Shown here: piece by piece, positions 36,414-46,729 of the stretch
Layout: each line of letters begins with the position of its first letter
Position numbering within the stretch: the first letter of the stretch is position 1
Source: Beroe ovata
Lineage: Eukaryota > Ctenophora > Nuda > Beroida > Beroidae
Direction of reading: 5' to 3'
DNA length: 63,338 bases
Assembly: GCA_946803715.1 (NCBI GenBank)
Contig: CAMPET010000012.1
Coordinates: forward strand, 515,005 to 578,342
Made by a program: the position numbers and the translations under genes
Notes under the pieces: generated by a model
Database searches by the model: none
What the model saw: only the letters and a program-made list of their open reading frames with translations
Told to the model about the DNA's origin: nothing

Positions 36414-37800
36414 AAACCGAGTTTATGTTCGTACATTAAGAATGAAATACACGAGACAGTTGTCTGTGAAGTCATATTATTTCCCGCCGTTTCAGATATA
36501 TGAGCAAAACCAATTCCCCTTGTCGGTATTCATTTCCTTCAATTCCCAAAACTGAAATATTGTATTTTTCAGTGTGATGGTTATATCCACAATGAGCAGG
36601 AAAAATAAGGGGGTAATCACACCCAGCCTGACTTCAGACCCGTTTCATACAGAAATAGTAAGATGGTGAGTGCTTTGGTCATTTTTCTCAGCAAAAACCG
36701 AGTTTATGTTCGTACATTAAGAATGAAATACACGAGACAGTTGTCTGTGAAGTCATATTATTTCCCGCCGTTTCAGATATATGAACAGTATTGATCATAG
36801 ACTCATAGAAAGATGATTGATCATCCTTGCGCTAATTCTGTTTTCGTTTCAGAGAACTATGAAGTATTAATAACTACAGCCAATATGCCAAGGTTAGTCT
36901 TGATCATAGCAAATGTTCATGATAGTGATCAATGATCACTCTTCTCTCCGAGTTTCATGATGATAAGACTAGAGTCTCAGACAATAACAAATGATCCGAT
37001 ACCATGCTAATCTGAAACCACTCACTTCTATCTCTACACACACATATCATCCTCAACTTAAATCGTGATTGCATTTCAGAAAGACGTAATCTAGACTCAG
37101 AGATTTTGTGACTAAAGTCTATCCTCCCTTTTTGGTGAGTGTCTATCATTCTCACTTCTCACTTCTGTTCTCACTTTTCACACATATTGCTTTCCAATCA
37201 TTCAGACAATGCTTTTATTTCCATGCACCTGTATATTTCCTCCATTTCCCAGCTGCACTACCTTACCTCCCACCAAATAGTATTATATTTGTTGGGTCAT
37301 TAATAAGTGCAATAGCAACCCCGGCGCCGACTGTTTTCAATCAGTTTTCTCAATAACTGTGCGAACATCGATCCTGAGCAAGCACATTGAAGGCCTTTGT
37401 TTCTATAGGTGCGACAATGCAATTGTAATTGATTTGCTTTGAGGTGCTATTGTTTTCAGTTCGTTCTAAAGGAGAACTCATTCGACAACCATGCGAATTA
37501 TTCTGAAACTAATTCTTGGGTAAATGACAGGAATCATAAGATGGTGAGTGGTCATTTTTCTTAGGGAAAACTCATTATATGTTCATACATGAAGAATGAA
37601 ATACACGAGGCAGATGTCTGTGAAGTCATATTATTTCCCGCCGTTTCAGATATATGAACAAAACCACTTCCACTTGTCGGTTTTCATTTCCTTCAATTCC
37701 CAAAACTGGAATATCGTATTTTTTCAGCTTGTTAGTCATCCACAGTGAGCAGGAAAAATAAGGGGGTAAGTCACACCCAGTCTGCTTCAGACCCCTTTCC
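36414..37800. repeat. Repeat family D, three copies
   Basis: Copies at 36414-36650, 36697-36787 and 37563-37795. Each contains GAATGAAATACACGAG and ATTATTTCCCGCCGTTTCAG; the first and third also share CATTTCCTTCAATTCCCAAA and AGCAGGAAAAATAAGGGGGT. The first two match almost base for base, as expected for a recent duplication or an assembly overlap at the N. The third is diverged. The repeats carry splice-site-like ends (TTTCAG, GTAAGT). Confidence 0.8.
37470..37542 (+). other. Exon-like open segment
   Basis: Flanked by TTTTCAG and GTGAGT, open in phase 0 as FVLKENSFDNHANYSETN and onward to NDRNHKM. It lies between two copies of repeat family D. Function unknown and gene assignment uncertain; coordinates are approximate. 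Confidence 0.25.
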
Positions 37801-38052
37801 ATTTTGTTTTATCGAAATGATGAATCAATCACGACGGTCATCTGAATACAATGTACAAGAATGAAACTGTGATACTGATATACGATATCCGGATTCTTAG
37901 GTTTTTGTCGCGACTCTGGATTGTCGTTTTTAACGATTGATTGTTTTTCCTCAGAATCGGTTTCTGATAAGCTGGATGAGGAATGGAAAGCTCCAGACAA
38001 GTTGAAGCTAAGGTTAGCATCACAATATTATGACAGTGATTTTCTGTCGTGT

Positions 38053-38180
38053 GCACACTTTGCCGCTTGATAGACTCACATTTGTCCGTCTAGCCTTTCT
38101 GTTGTGCTATACCAAATTCACAGAAGAATAATTACCTTGTTTTTCACTACTTGAACCCCAAGGCAGTCCTCTTTTGACAG
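38053..38180. repeat. Dispersed repeat family A, copy 2
   Basis: Second copy of the 36069-36192 element, with scattered substitutions and small indels. Confidence 0.8.
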
Positions 38181-38503
38181 CAATGAATTTTGATTAGAGA
38201 CTGAACGTTTTTATACATACTTATTACTTGTACCAACTGACTATGACATCATCTTCAGAAGAAGGGAACTATGAACCTCCCAAATCTTGAAATCTCGTTA
38301 GGCATACTGATCATCAACTCCGTATAAAGGTAACTCCATAACTTACCTCCTCACTCCTCTCCTCTCACATGATGAAAATAAGGTCCGTGTTTCTGACTCG
38401 CAGTGAAGCCAACCTTACCTTCCTGATAGCAGTATCCACCCTCTGTTTCCCTCAATGTGAGAAGATATATTGTGCTCATGAGTTAAAACTTCCCTTTTCA
38501 CAG

Positions 38504-41056
38504 GCTTACGTCTACAGCTTGACGAGTAGGTTGTTGGATAATGAGTTCTCAAGTGCTCCTTCATAAACCAGGTTGGTGTTTACAGAGGGACATCTACACG
38601 CGACACATTGCGAGTCCTGTATCTCGAATAACACTGTTGACAGATTGTTGTCACGGTGTTAACAACGGCAGGAATAGAACACATGTCCTGAGTTTTCGTG
38701 TAGTTTTGTTGTCAAAGCAACACTGCCCCGTGCTCTGGATACACTTGTGATCGCGAACACCCGGGCAAATCGGGGATGAATATCTTCATTTTCCCGATAA
38801 GATAGCCTCGAAATTCCTTCAGAAACGTGATCTACGGCAAAAATTAGGCCGGATATACTTCTTTTCATGTTTCAGCAGAACAAAAAATTTTTCGACCCTC
38901 CTAGCCCCTGATGTTTTGGATTGTGTTTCGCGATTCCAAACATTCTGATTCAGGATGCTAGGATTAACGAGAAATTTTTCTTTTGATATTCCACGTACTA
39001 AGCATCATTTTCTGGGTAATTTCGGCCGCTGAATCGATTGCGACTAGAATTTCGACTTGAAATTACTTCCCTGAGGTGTTTCTGGACACCTCAAACCAGA
39101 CTCATTGACTTCAATAATTCCGAAAGAAAGTCAATTTTTGAAAGATTTCCCGATGAGATAGCCTCGAAATTCCTTCAGATTCGTGATCTACGGCAAAAAT
39201 TAGGCCGGATATCCTTCTTTTCATGTTTCTGCAGAACAAAAAGTTTTTCGACCCACCCAGCCCCTGATGTTTGGGATTGTGTTTCGCGATTCCAAACATT
39301 CTGATCCTGGGTGCCTGGAATCACGAAAAATTTTTCTTCCGATTTTCAACATTGAAGCCATTGTTACCTGGGTAATTTTTGACGCTGAATCGATTGCAAT
39401 GGGAATTTTGAGGCTAACTTGCTCCCTTCATGCGATTCTCGTCACTTACTCAACAAGCGCTCTCAATTTCAGAAGTTTCCGTGGCATGACGATTCTTCGA
39501 TCTCACTGTTTAGTGGTAAGAGTCTTGATATTTCGTCCTGATCCTGGCATTATTCAACCCCTGATACTGCACCTTTACCCCCATTCTCCTGATCTGCCCT
39601 CCTTTTTCGTCCCCCTCCACTTCCAACTTGGAGTTCCCGGTATTACTGCCTCCTATCCACGTTACCTCTTCCCCTTTTCTTCCCCTTCCCTCCACTCTCC
39701 CTCTCCTGCAACTGGGTGTTCCCTGGCGGTTTGCCACTGTCAAGGCAGCCCGATGGTGTCTGGATGTGTCTCGCGTTGTGACACATCCTCCATACTGTTG
39801 CAAAACAAGAGACCGCGGTGATGTCTCAACACCCCGAGACACACACTTCATGTGTCTCGTTGTTGAGACACCCCCGTACGTCTCCATTGCATATTCCTTG
39901 TGTCTCGAGGAGACTCTAGTAGTCTGTAACCCCGGGGATAAACCATGCAATTGACAACACTCTTCCTTGTCCACGTTAATCATCCTTTCTTTAAACATCC
40001 TTTCCTATATCCTGGTCTCAACAACACCCATTCTTCCATTCATCCCTCCATGGGAAGATTGTGTTGGTGACATAGCTCTCATTCCATCACTTTCTTCAGA
40101 CCCGGGTTATGAGTATGCTGCCACATCTATCTGAAAACTACCTGTTCCGATCAGACGGCACATCAAAATTGGAGATGAAATGCGATTATGATGCGATAGG
40201 TGAGCCGTTACCATTCATTTTGCCCCATTCCAAGTCCTGTATCTCGAATAACACTGTTGACGGATTGTTGTCACGGTGTTAACAACGGCAGGAATAGAAC
40301 ACATGTCCTGAGTTTTCGTGTAGTGTTATTGTCATAGCAACACTGCCCCGTGCTTTGGATACACCGATTTCTGTAGATTGAAAAGCAACCATATCCATCA
40401 CATACGTTCGTCTTCTCACTACTATTCTTGTTTCAGATTCTTTGCCTCCGTTTTGTGCCAGCCCCTCGTCTCTACAACCAAGGTATGATATGATCTCCAC
40501 CTCCTCTAAATTCGAATTTCGATCTCAACGATCAAATGATGAATCCATCACGACGGTCATCTGACAGAGAATGAATTTGAAAACGTGATACTGAAAACAG
40601 TGCTATAGTCGCATTACCGATCTATCCGTTGCTATGGTTACACCTCAATCATGTACACCCCTCCAGAAAGAGTAGGGGGAGAAGTCGTTACCACTTTGTG
40701 CAGGACCGAGAAAAGCACAATGTAAGTTGCACAATCTTCCCCACACTTGGTGTTTCCATTACCATGACAACATGATGTTTCAAACTTTCGTTCTACTGTA
40801 TGAACCATGGAGACCATATTATATGTTCTGATACACAAAGATGCCATCTTATGAAATTAACAATTGTTAATCATGTAACTACCATGCAATCTTTTTTCAG
40901 AATCGAAGATTTTGTGGATCCGAAAATCAAGGACCTGGATCGAATGCTCCTATTCGAAACTACATTTTCACATTCCCTTCTCTCAGTAGTTTCACTGCTT
41001 GTCTTCTTGACAACCACATCTCCTTGACAACCACTAACCACTGGTTCACCATGTGA
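38504..41056 (+). CDS. 3' part of an unrecognised multi-exon gene
   Basis: Exons that join in phase: 38504-38525 (weak), 39473-39515, 40100-40199, 40437-40482, optional 40667-40721, and a last exon from 40901. Segments read FRGMTILRSHCLV, TRVMSMLPHLSENYLFRSDG and SLPPFCASPSSLQPR. The 55-nt exon has perfect splice sites and is not a multiple of three. If it is skipped, the last exon reads IEDFVDPKIKDLDRMLLFET and ends in a hydrophobic tail (SLLSVVSLLVFLTTTSP) at 41027. If it is included, a different open frame runs to 41056, five bases before the CMTR2 ATG. The 5' end is unresolved and no family is recognised. Upstream exon-like pieces at 36.3, 36.9, 37.5 and 37.96 kb may belong to it. Confidence 0.4.
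38613..38744. repeat. Repeat family B, copy 1
   Basis: About 130 bp, nearly identical to 40233-40364. It contains GTGTTAACAACGGCAGGAAT and CACATGTCCTGAGTTTTCGT. Confidence 0.85.
38791..39408. repeat. Repeat family C, tandem pair
   Basis: Two copies, about 38791-39055 and 39147-39408, offset by about 355 bp. Shared blocks include GATAGCCTCGAAATTCCTTC, GATCTACGGCAAAAATTAGG and TTGTGTTTCGCGATTCCAAA. They occupy an intron of the gene above. The minus-strand reading frame across them is not preserved well enough to call a protein. Confidence 0.85.
39822..39870. repeat. Hairpin of TGTCTC/GAGACA motifs
   Basis: TGTCTCAAC...CGAGACACA is followed seven bases later by TGTGTCTCG...TTGAGACA, a near-perfect ~20-bp stem. 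Further GTGTCTCG motifs flank it from 39755 to 39915. Intronic; role unknown. Confidence 0.7.
40233..40364. repeat. Repeat family B, copy 2
   Basis: Second copy of 38613-38744 with few differences. Confidence 0.85.
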
Positions 41057-41061
41057 TTAGG

Positions 41062-44000
41062 ATGTCGGATAGACATGATAACAAATACGGTGGGCGACCA
41101 GAGCACCAGCACAGACACAGGCATCACAACAACAACAAACCATATGAAAGACGAGATGGTTACCATAGCCACAGAAATAGAGGTGGTGGTCGTGGTGGTG
41201 GTTACCATGACAACCGGCGTGGTGGTTTCAGAAGAGGAGGGTACCATGACAACACTGCAATATCACCTGAAGTGGAAGTTGAAGTAAAATTGCTCTTCAA
41301 CAAGAGCTACGTGTTTGAGGGTGATTTTCCGCTGCCTCATTCTGGGTCTTGGTTCACGGAGCAACCGTACAAGGTTAGTGATCCAGACAGATAATTGTCG
41401 AGAGAAAGTTTTGATCTAACTTACAATTTTTATCAAAGATTTTTTGACTAACTACAATCATTCGTCGACACATGAACTTGCTAACACCAATAATTCCCAG
41501 GTGGAGGAACTCCAACTCTTGAAGGAATCCCTGAACCGGACCAAGGACAAGCTGGATGATAAGGACAAGGAGGTGTGGCACCGACACACCCGGTTCACCA
41601 ACCCAGCCGGGAATATCATGAGGACTGTCCGGAATGAGCTGTCAGCAGAGCTTCTCACTCAGGTAACGGGAGAGAGAGAGTGGGGAGAATTGGAGATAGG
41701 GATTTATTTCAAGTCAAGGCGCGCCTTCTTCGACCATTGTTTTAACTGTCATGACGAAGGAGTGTTGAAGATATCACAAGTCCGGCGAATGATTTTAACA
41801 TGAGACGATTGTTTCAGGCGTGGGCCAAGTTTTACGAGATGGCAGGTAAAATAGTCCCGGACAGCCCGTCCCTGACGTCAGTCCACATATGCGAGGCTCC
41901 TGGTGGCTTTATCTGCGCTCTGAACCACTATCTGAAGAGGAACAACCCTGAGTGTGACTGGACTTGGTTCGGGATGACCCTCAATCCTTATTTCGAAGGT
42001 GAATATCGATATCCGGGTGTGTTTTTCGCACGTTCGAACCTCTCGGCGAGGTTTCTCTGCTGGGCTAGTAGAAATGTGCCAGATTGCCAAGTTTTGGTCC
42101 ATTCCTCTGAGATTGACTCGATTCCAGTTCAAAGATCAAATCACACGTTCCTCTGAAATCAACTTTCGTCATTTCCAAAAACCGACCATCTCAAAACACC
42201 ATCTCCGTTTCCTAGGCAACACGTCAAAGGAGATGGTCGATGACGATCTCTTCATATCCAAAACGTACAGTCACTGGTATTTTGGTGGTGATAACTCTGG
42301 TAACATCATGAACAGCCAGAATATCCTGGATCTGAAGGCGAGGATAGCTGCCAGCAGCGAAGTGGGTAATGGCTCCCTTCATCATTGAATTGCTGCTTCG
42401 TTAATTGTTGAACTTCCAACGCGACTTTATGTTTCTCCCTCTTACTCCTTCATGATATCCGACAATCCGAAATCTACCTCTCAGACAGACAGCAGTGTCA
42501 TGCTGGTGACAGCCGATGGGAGTATTGACTGTCAGGACAACCCCAACGAGCAGGAGGCGACTGTAGCTCACCTCCACTATTGTGAGACTGTCTCTGCTGT
42601 CACGCTCCTGTCTCCAGGAGGGAACTTCCTTCTCAAGGGGTTCACACTGTTTGAACATTCCACTCTGTGTCTGACGTATCTTCTGTGTTGCCTCTTCGAT
42701 AAGGTCAGTGGAGAGGAAACAGTTTCTGGACAAGATTGATCTACTTTTGACGCGATTTCTCTGCCAGTGAACTTGAACGAATCGCTACACCGCCAATCTA
42801 ATTTCATGCAAAACCAGCGTGACGACTTACGATTCATTATGTATGAAATCAAAACCTCCTCTTCGCAGGTAGAAGTAGTGAAACCACTGACGAGCAAGTC
42901 GGGTAACTCAGAGACATACACACTGTGTACCGGGTTCAGGGGCATCTCACCCGACCATCTCAGTGAACTACAGAAACACCACTCTCTCAACGATACCAAA
43001 CGAGCTTTCTTCGCAAGGTGAGTTTCTACGGCGTCTTTTCTTCGAGAAAAGACAGTTGTGTTGCGAGCCAAAATCGTCTTCTTCCCGAAATAAGACATGC
43101 ATCTTTCCCAAGCACAAAATGCCGCTTCTCAGACCCTCATGTCTGTCCAGCCTGTCTGTTGTGCGATAGTGACTTAGGATTGGGCTGATTTCCGGCGTCA
43201 AATACACGTCAACAGGACTGTCCTCTTCTTACAATCCATATCACTTGACACAATGTTTTTAACCTATCACGTGACACATTTTTCAATAATCACGTGCGAT
43301 GATCTCCGTCTATCACGTGTTATATTAAGCTCGTATACTTTGACAAAGTTGACACCCTGATCACTCCCAACAGGTCGGAAATCCCGGACGAATTCATGGC
43401 GAAGTTTATCGAGTGCTCAAAGAAGTTCATGTCCTATCAACAGAATATGATTGAGAGTAACATCCGGACGTTTGAGTGTCTGGAACACCAGGAGAAACAG
43501 TTGTTATTCCAGGTTTGGGATAGTGCCAAACAATGTTGATCTTCAGAAGGAAACTCTCCAAGAGTCGCCTTAAAGCTCCAGGAAATTTACGCAGAAATTG
43601 TCTCCTGAAAGGTGTATTTGCGAAATTCAATTATCGCATGTTGTTTATTTCTACAGAGGAAGAAGTTTGCGGTAGAACACTACATGAAGACAGTGTGTCG
43701 GGGACTAGGACCTATCTCCGTGGATCAGCGTCTTGTGAGAGATGTGTACCTGGACGGCACTAAACTCAACACCACCTCACTACTCAGTAGTGACGGAAAG
43801 AGGGGATCCAATAGACGACAGGTAATGGGATTAGTCGATTAGTTAATTGGGTTCATATCACTTTGAACTGGATCAGTTTTGATTTATATTTATTTAAAAA
43901 GTCACCCCCTTAAGTTGCCCTCTCGGCTTTTTAATCCACCCCCTCATTCCCCAGCAAACGCAGAGTCACAGCGAGGCACAACAAGAACGCAGTCTGCCCT

Positions 44001-45148
44001 GGTTCGATCGAGTGGTTCTCCCCGAGCTCACTCCCATCACTGACACTGCAACTCCGCAGTCATTTGGAGAGCAGATGCTCGCCAAGATGGGTTACCAATC
44101 GGGGCAGGGTTTGGGTAAGGAGGGAGGTGGCATGACGGAGCCTATCCAAGTTAAACAGCTTGAGGCGGGGACAGGTTTGGGTTACGAGGTTAATCCGATA
44201 AACACAGCTGTGGTTAACAACCCGTCTGATATAACTTGGTTCGACCGACCCCTCCCTTCCTCTTCCCCCTCCTCCCTCCCTACGTTCACTACGACTGGGA
44301 GAAGTCTAACTCACGTGACAAACTCGCGGTTACTGTCTGTCGATACGCTCCTTAAACTGAACGATGCTGAACGTCACAGCTCGGTTATCAGGAGTAGTGA
44401 ACTCAATGAACTTGCCAAGTCTGTTCATGCGTACTATGCCATGTCAGCTATGGGCATGTACGATGCCATGGATGTGAGATTAACATTCCTTAACAAGCTC
44501 ACTGGCATTCTCGATGGCGAGGGCAGGGTTGGGGGTGACTTGTCGTCTGAAGGGGCGTTCACTCCTCATTTCACTAAACGGTGTGCCAAATGTCGGACTA
44601 TTGATCAGTTAGAATCGGATAATCACAAACCAGATCTGGACATTGCCGCATTTGACACCACATCGAAACCAGCCATGTTGCGAAGTATGCAGGTCTTAGT
44701 GCGTCATCTTAAACCAGGTGGGAATTGTGTTGTGAACTGTCACAAACTACAGGACAGATTCACAACTTCCATCGTGTATCTGATCACGAGACTATTCAAA
44801 TCTACCTCGCTTATCAAAACCAAAACTTGCTGTCCTCACACCCCTGACTTTTTCGTTGTCGGTCGACATTTTGACCCCTGCTCCATCACTAATATTGACT
44901 CCTATCTCACCCATTGTATCCGATCCCTGGACTCTGCTCACGAGATTGGGAAAGATCTACTCGAAATTCTTCCCATTTCCCTCCTCTTCGAGCCGTCGTT
45001 CTACAAGTTTATATCGTGCTACAATGAGAAGGTATCTCAAGACGCTGTGGACACGATTGTAGACCTGGAAAAGATGAACTATCAGAGTAAATTCCCTTCA
45101 GGGAAGAGTAATCAGTTTATTATGGAGTGCATGTCATGTATGGAATAG
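41062..45148 (+). CDS. CMTR2: CMTR2-type cap 2'-O-methyltransferase with an internal G-patch
   Basis: Methylates the 2'-O of the second transcribed nucleotide (cap2) of mRNA. Nine in-phase exons (41062-41373, 41501-41662, 41818-41998, 42216-42361, 42485-42703, 42869-43017, 43374-43512, 43657-43821, 43955-45148) give 888 residues; human CMTR2 is about 770. Residues 35-60 form an RGG-type basic tail. The SAM site CEAPGG is at about 183-188. The catalytic K-D-K set is present: Lys162 in AWAKFYE, Asp278 in TADGSIDC, Lys318 in FLLKGF. At about 526-572 sits a clear G-patch ([19 protein letters not shown], then PIQV and GTGLGYE). The degenerate second methyltransferase-like half, ending near IMECMSCME, follows. 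The G-patch is continuous in the last exon, so it is not an exon-calling artefact. AATAAA lies near 45234. Confidence 0.93.
43116..43230. repeat. Diverged copy of repeat family A in a CMTR2 intron
   Basis: Shares GCCGCTT, TCTGTCCAGCCTGTCTGTTG and GTCCTCTTCTTACA-type blocks with 36069-36192 and 38053-38180. Confidence 0.5.
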
Positions 45149-45436
45149 GTGTTTTTGTTGTACATTTCGATCGAAAATTGTTAGTATTTGACTCATATCA
45201 TTATCAGATATTTTGGAATTACAATCATGTAAAATAAACATTTAATTGATATGATTTAATTAATTAATTTAACCTACATTTTTCCCTTGCATCTTCACCA
45301 CTCACCCCCTCCCCACATATTCGCATTCCCTAAATCGCTAACCCCCTTCCCCTCACCCTCACTTTCACCCCCTCTCTAACCCCTCCCTCTCACTTTTACC
45401 CCATTTCTAACGTCTCCCTCTCCCCCGTTAGCCACC
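45149..45436 (+). promoter_or_regulatory. CMTR2-RPL24 spacer: polyA signal, pyrimidine tract, 3' splice site
   Basis: The 288-bp spacer contains AATAAA near 45234, then ~150 bp of C/T-rich sequence ending CTCCCTCTCCCCCGTTAG. After that come CCACC and the RPL24 ATG. I see no strong 5' splice donor in the spacer, so the acceptor has no obvious cis partner. Confidence 0.6.
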
Positions 45437-46354
45437 ATGTCTCTGAAGTTGGATCTGTGTAACTTCTCCGGAAGTAAGATATACCCCTCACGTGGAATCA
45501 GGCTGGCCAGGGTCGACGGTAAGATCTACAACTTCATCAACAAGAAGTCCAGGAATGCTTTCCTCATGAAGAAAAACCCCAGGAAAATCGCTTGGACTGT
45601 TCTGTACAGGTAAGAGATATCGCACTTAGACTAAAACCTTATCTGTGTCAACAGAGTGAAAATTCGTGCTCTGTTATCGATTCCGATTTGCTACAATTTG
45701 AGATGACACCCCTCATCACAGTCTCTTCTCTCCCCCAGACGAAAGCACAAGAAGGGAACTGAGACTGATGTTGCCAAGAAGAGGACCAGGAAGACAACCA
45801 AATTCCAGAGGAGTATCCAGGGAGCCACACTGGAGAATATTCTAGCGAAGCGGAACCAGAAACCGGAGGTTGGTTTATTTTGATTTCTTTTCCTGGCAGT
45901 GAGCTGTACAACAATTTTGGAAACAATTGCCTGATTTTCTAATGAGTGCTTGTTTCTCGCATACATGTCATGTGATCAAATTGGCGTTTTGCCAGTTAGG
46001 ACACATTTGCTCTAGAATAAATGTCAGGCTAGAACACACTTCTAGAACCATAGTACTGGCCCGATAGTCCATTGTCATGCCAGCCTCCGTTTTCTAGAAC
46101 AATCACCCTAGAACTAGAGCATATCGTGATTTAGAGCCGAGAGATGTGATTCTACCCACTATTCTCTCTGTCAGGTCCGTAAAGCCCAGCGAGAGCAGGT
46201 GATCAGGTCTCAGAAGGAGAAGCTCAAGGCAAAGAAGGAGGCTAAGCAGGTCAACAAGAAGAAGACAGACACTAAGGCTGTCAGAGCAGCACAGAAGAAG
46301 ATAAACAAGGCCAATACGAAGAGCAGGCCCGCCAGGACCAACGTCATGATGTAA
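45437..46354 (+). CDS. RPL24: Ribosomal protein eL24 (RPL24)
   Basis: Large-subunit ribosomal protein eL24. Exons 45437-45609, 45739-45868 and 46175-46354 join in phase to 160 residues, matching the family length. The start [16 protein letters not shown], the block [20 protein letters not shown] and [20 protein letters not shown] are diagnostic; the C-terminus is the usual Lys/Ala-rich tail. As in animal eL24, the zinc-ribbon cysteines are mostly lost (only one near the start), unlike RSL24D1 at 20.6 kb. The ATG is in a perfect GCCACCATG context. The acceptor ends six bases upstream. Confidence 0.97.
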
Positions 46355-46729
46355 ACATTGATCGGTTTTTTATTTATCCATCCCGTGTCGTATCACTGTT
46401 TCCACACAACTCATTGTTCTCTTCCCTCTCAGCTGAACTTTGATAGTAGCGGGCCCGCGTGTGTGTTTAGTACGTGGGCCCACTCAGCCCCTCCCAATGA
46501 GTAGCCACAATGGCCGGCCCACCCAAGCCGTACCCATGGGTAGCCTGTCCGCCAGGCCGGTTTGCCCGAACCGAACTATGGGCGTTGTCACTGTTTTATA
46601 CAGGACAAGCCAAGTAAGACTATCTAGTTACGGTGGGGTATGTTTGGGGATGAATTTCTCATTTTGCCCTCTCAAATCCCCCCTGTCTAACCCTGACAAC
46701 TCATCCCCACTTATTGTGTAGCAGCAGCC
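46355..46729 (+). promoter_or_regulatory. RPL24-RPL10A spacer with 3' splice sites and one donor
   Basis: It contains CTCTTCCCTCTCAG at about 46434 and an acceptor TTATTGTGTAG at 46721. A plausible donor (CAAGTAAGAC) lies at 46614. Here a conventional leader exon with a ~107-bp 5'UTR intron is possible, so this spacer is ambiguous for trans-splicing. The middle is GC-rich (GGCCGG, GGGCCCGCG). Confidence 0.5.

Noticed and set aside
38659-39299. Minus-strand frames with ISGLIFAVDH in two places
   Set aside because: They arise from the two copies of repeat family C; frames around the shared piece differ and there is no start or splice support.
44012-45148. The G-patch exon as a separate gene starting at 44012
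   Set aside because: The frame is open back to the acceptor at 43955 and joins exon 8 in phase; the C-terminal half matches the usual CMTR2 second domain.
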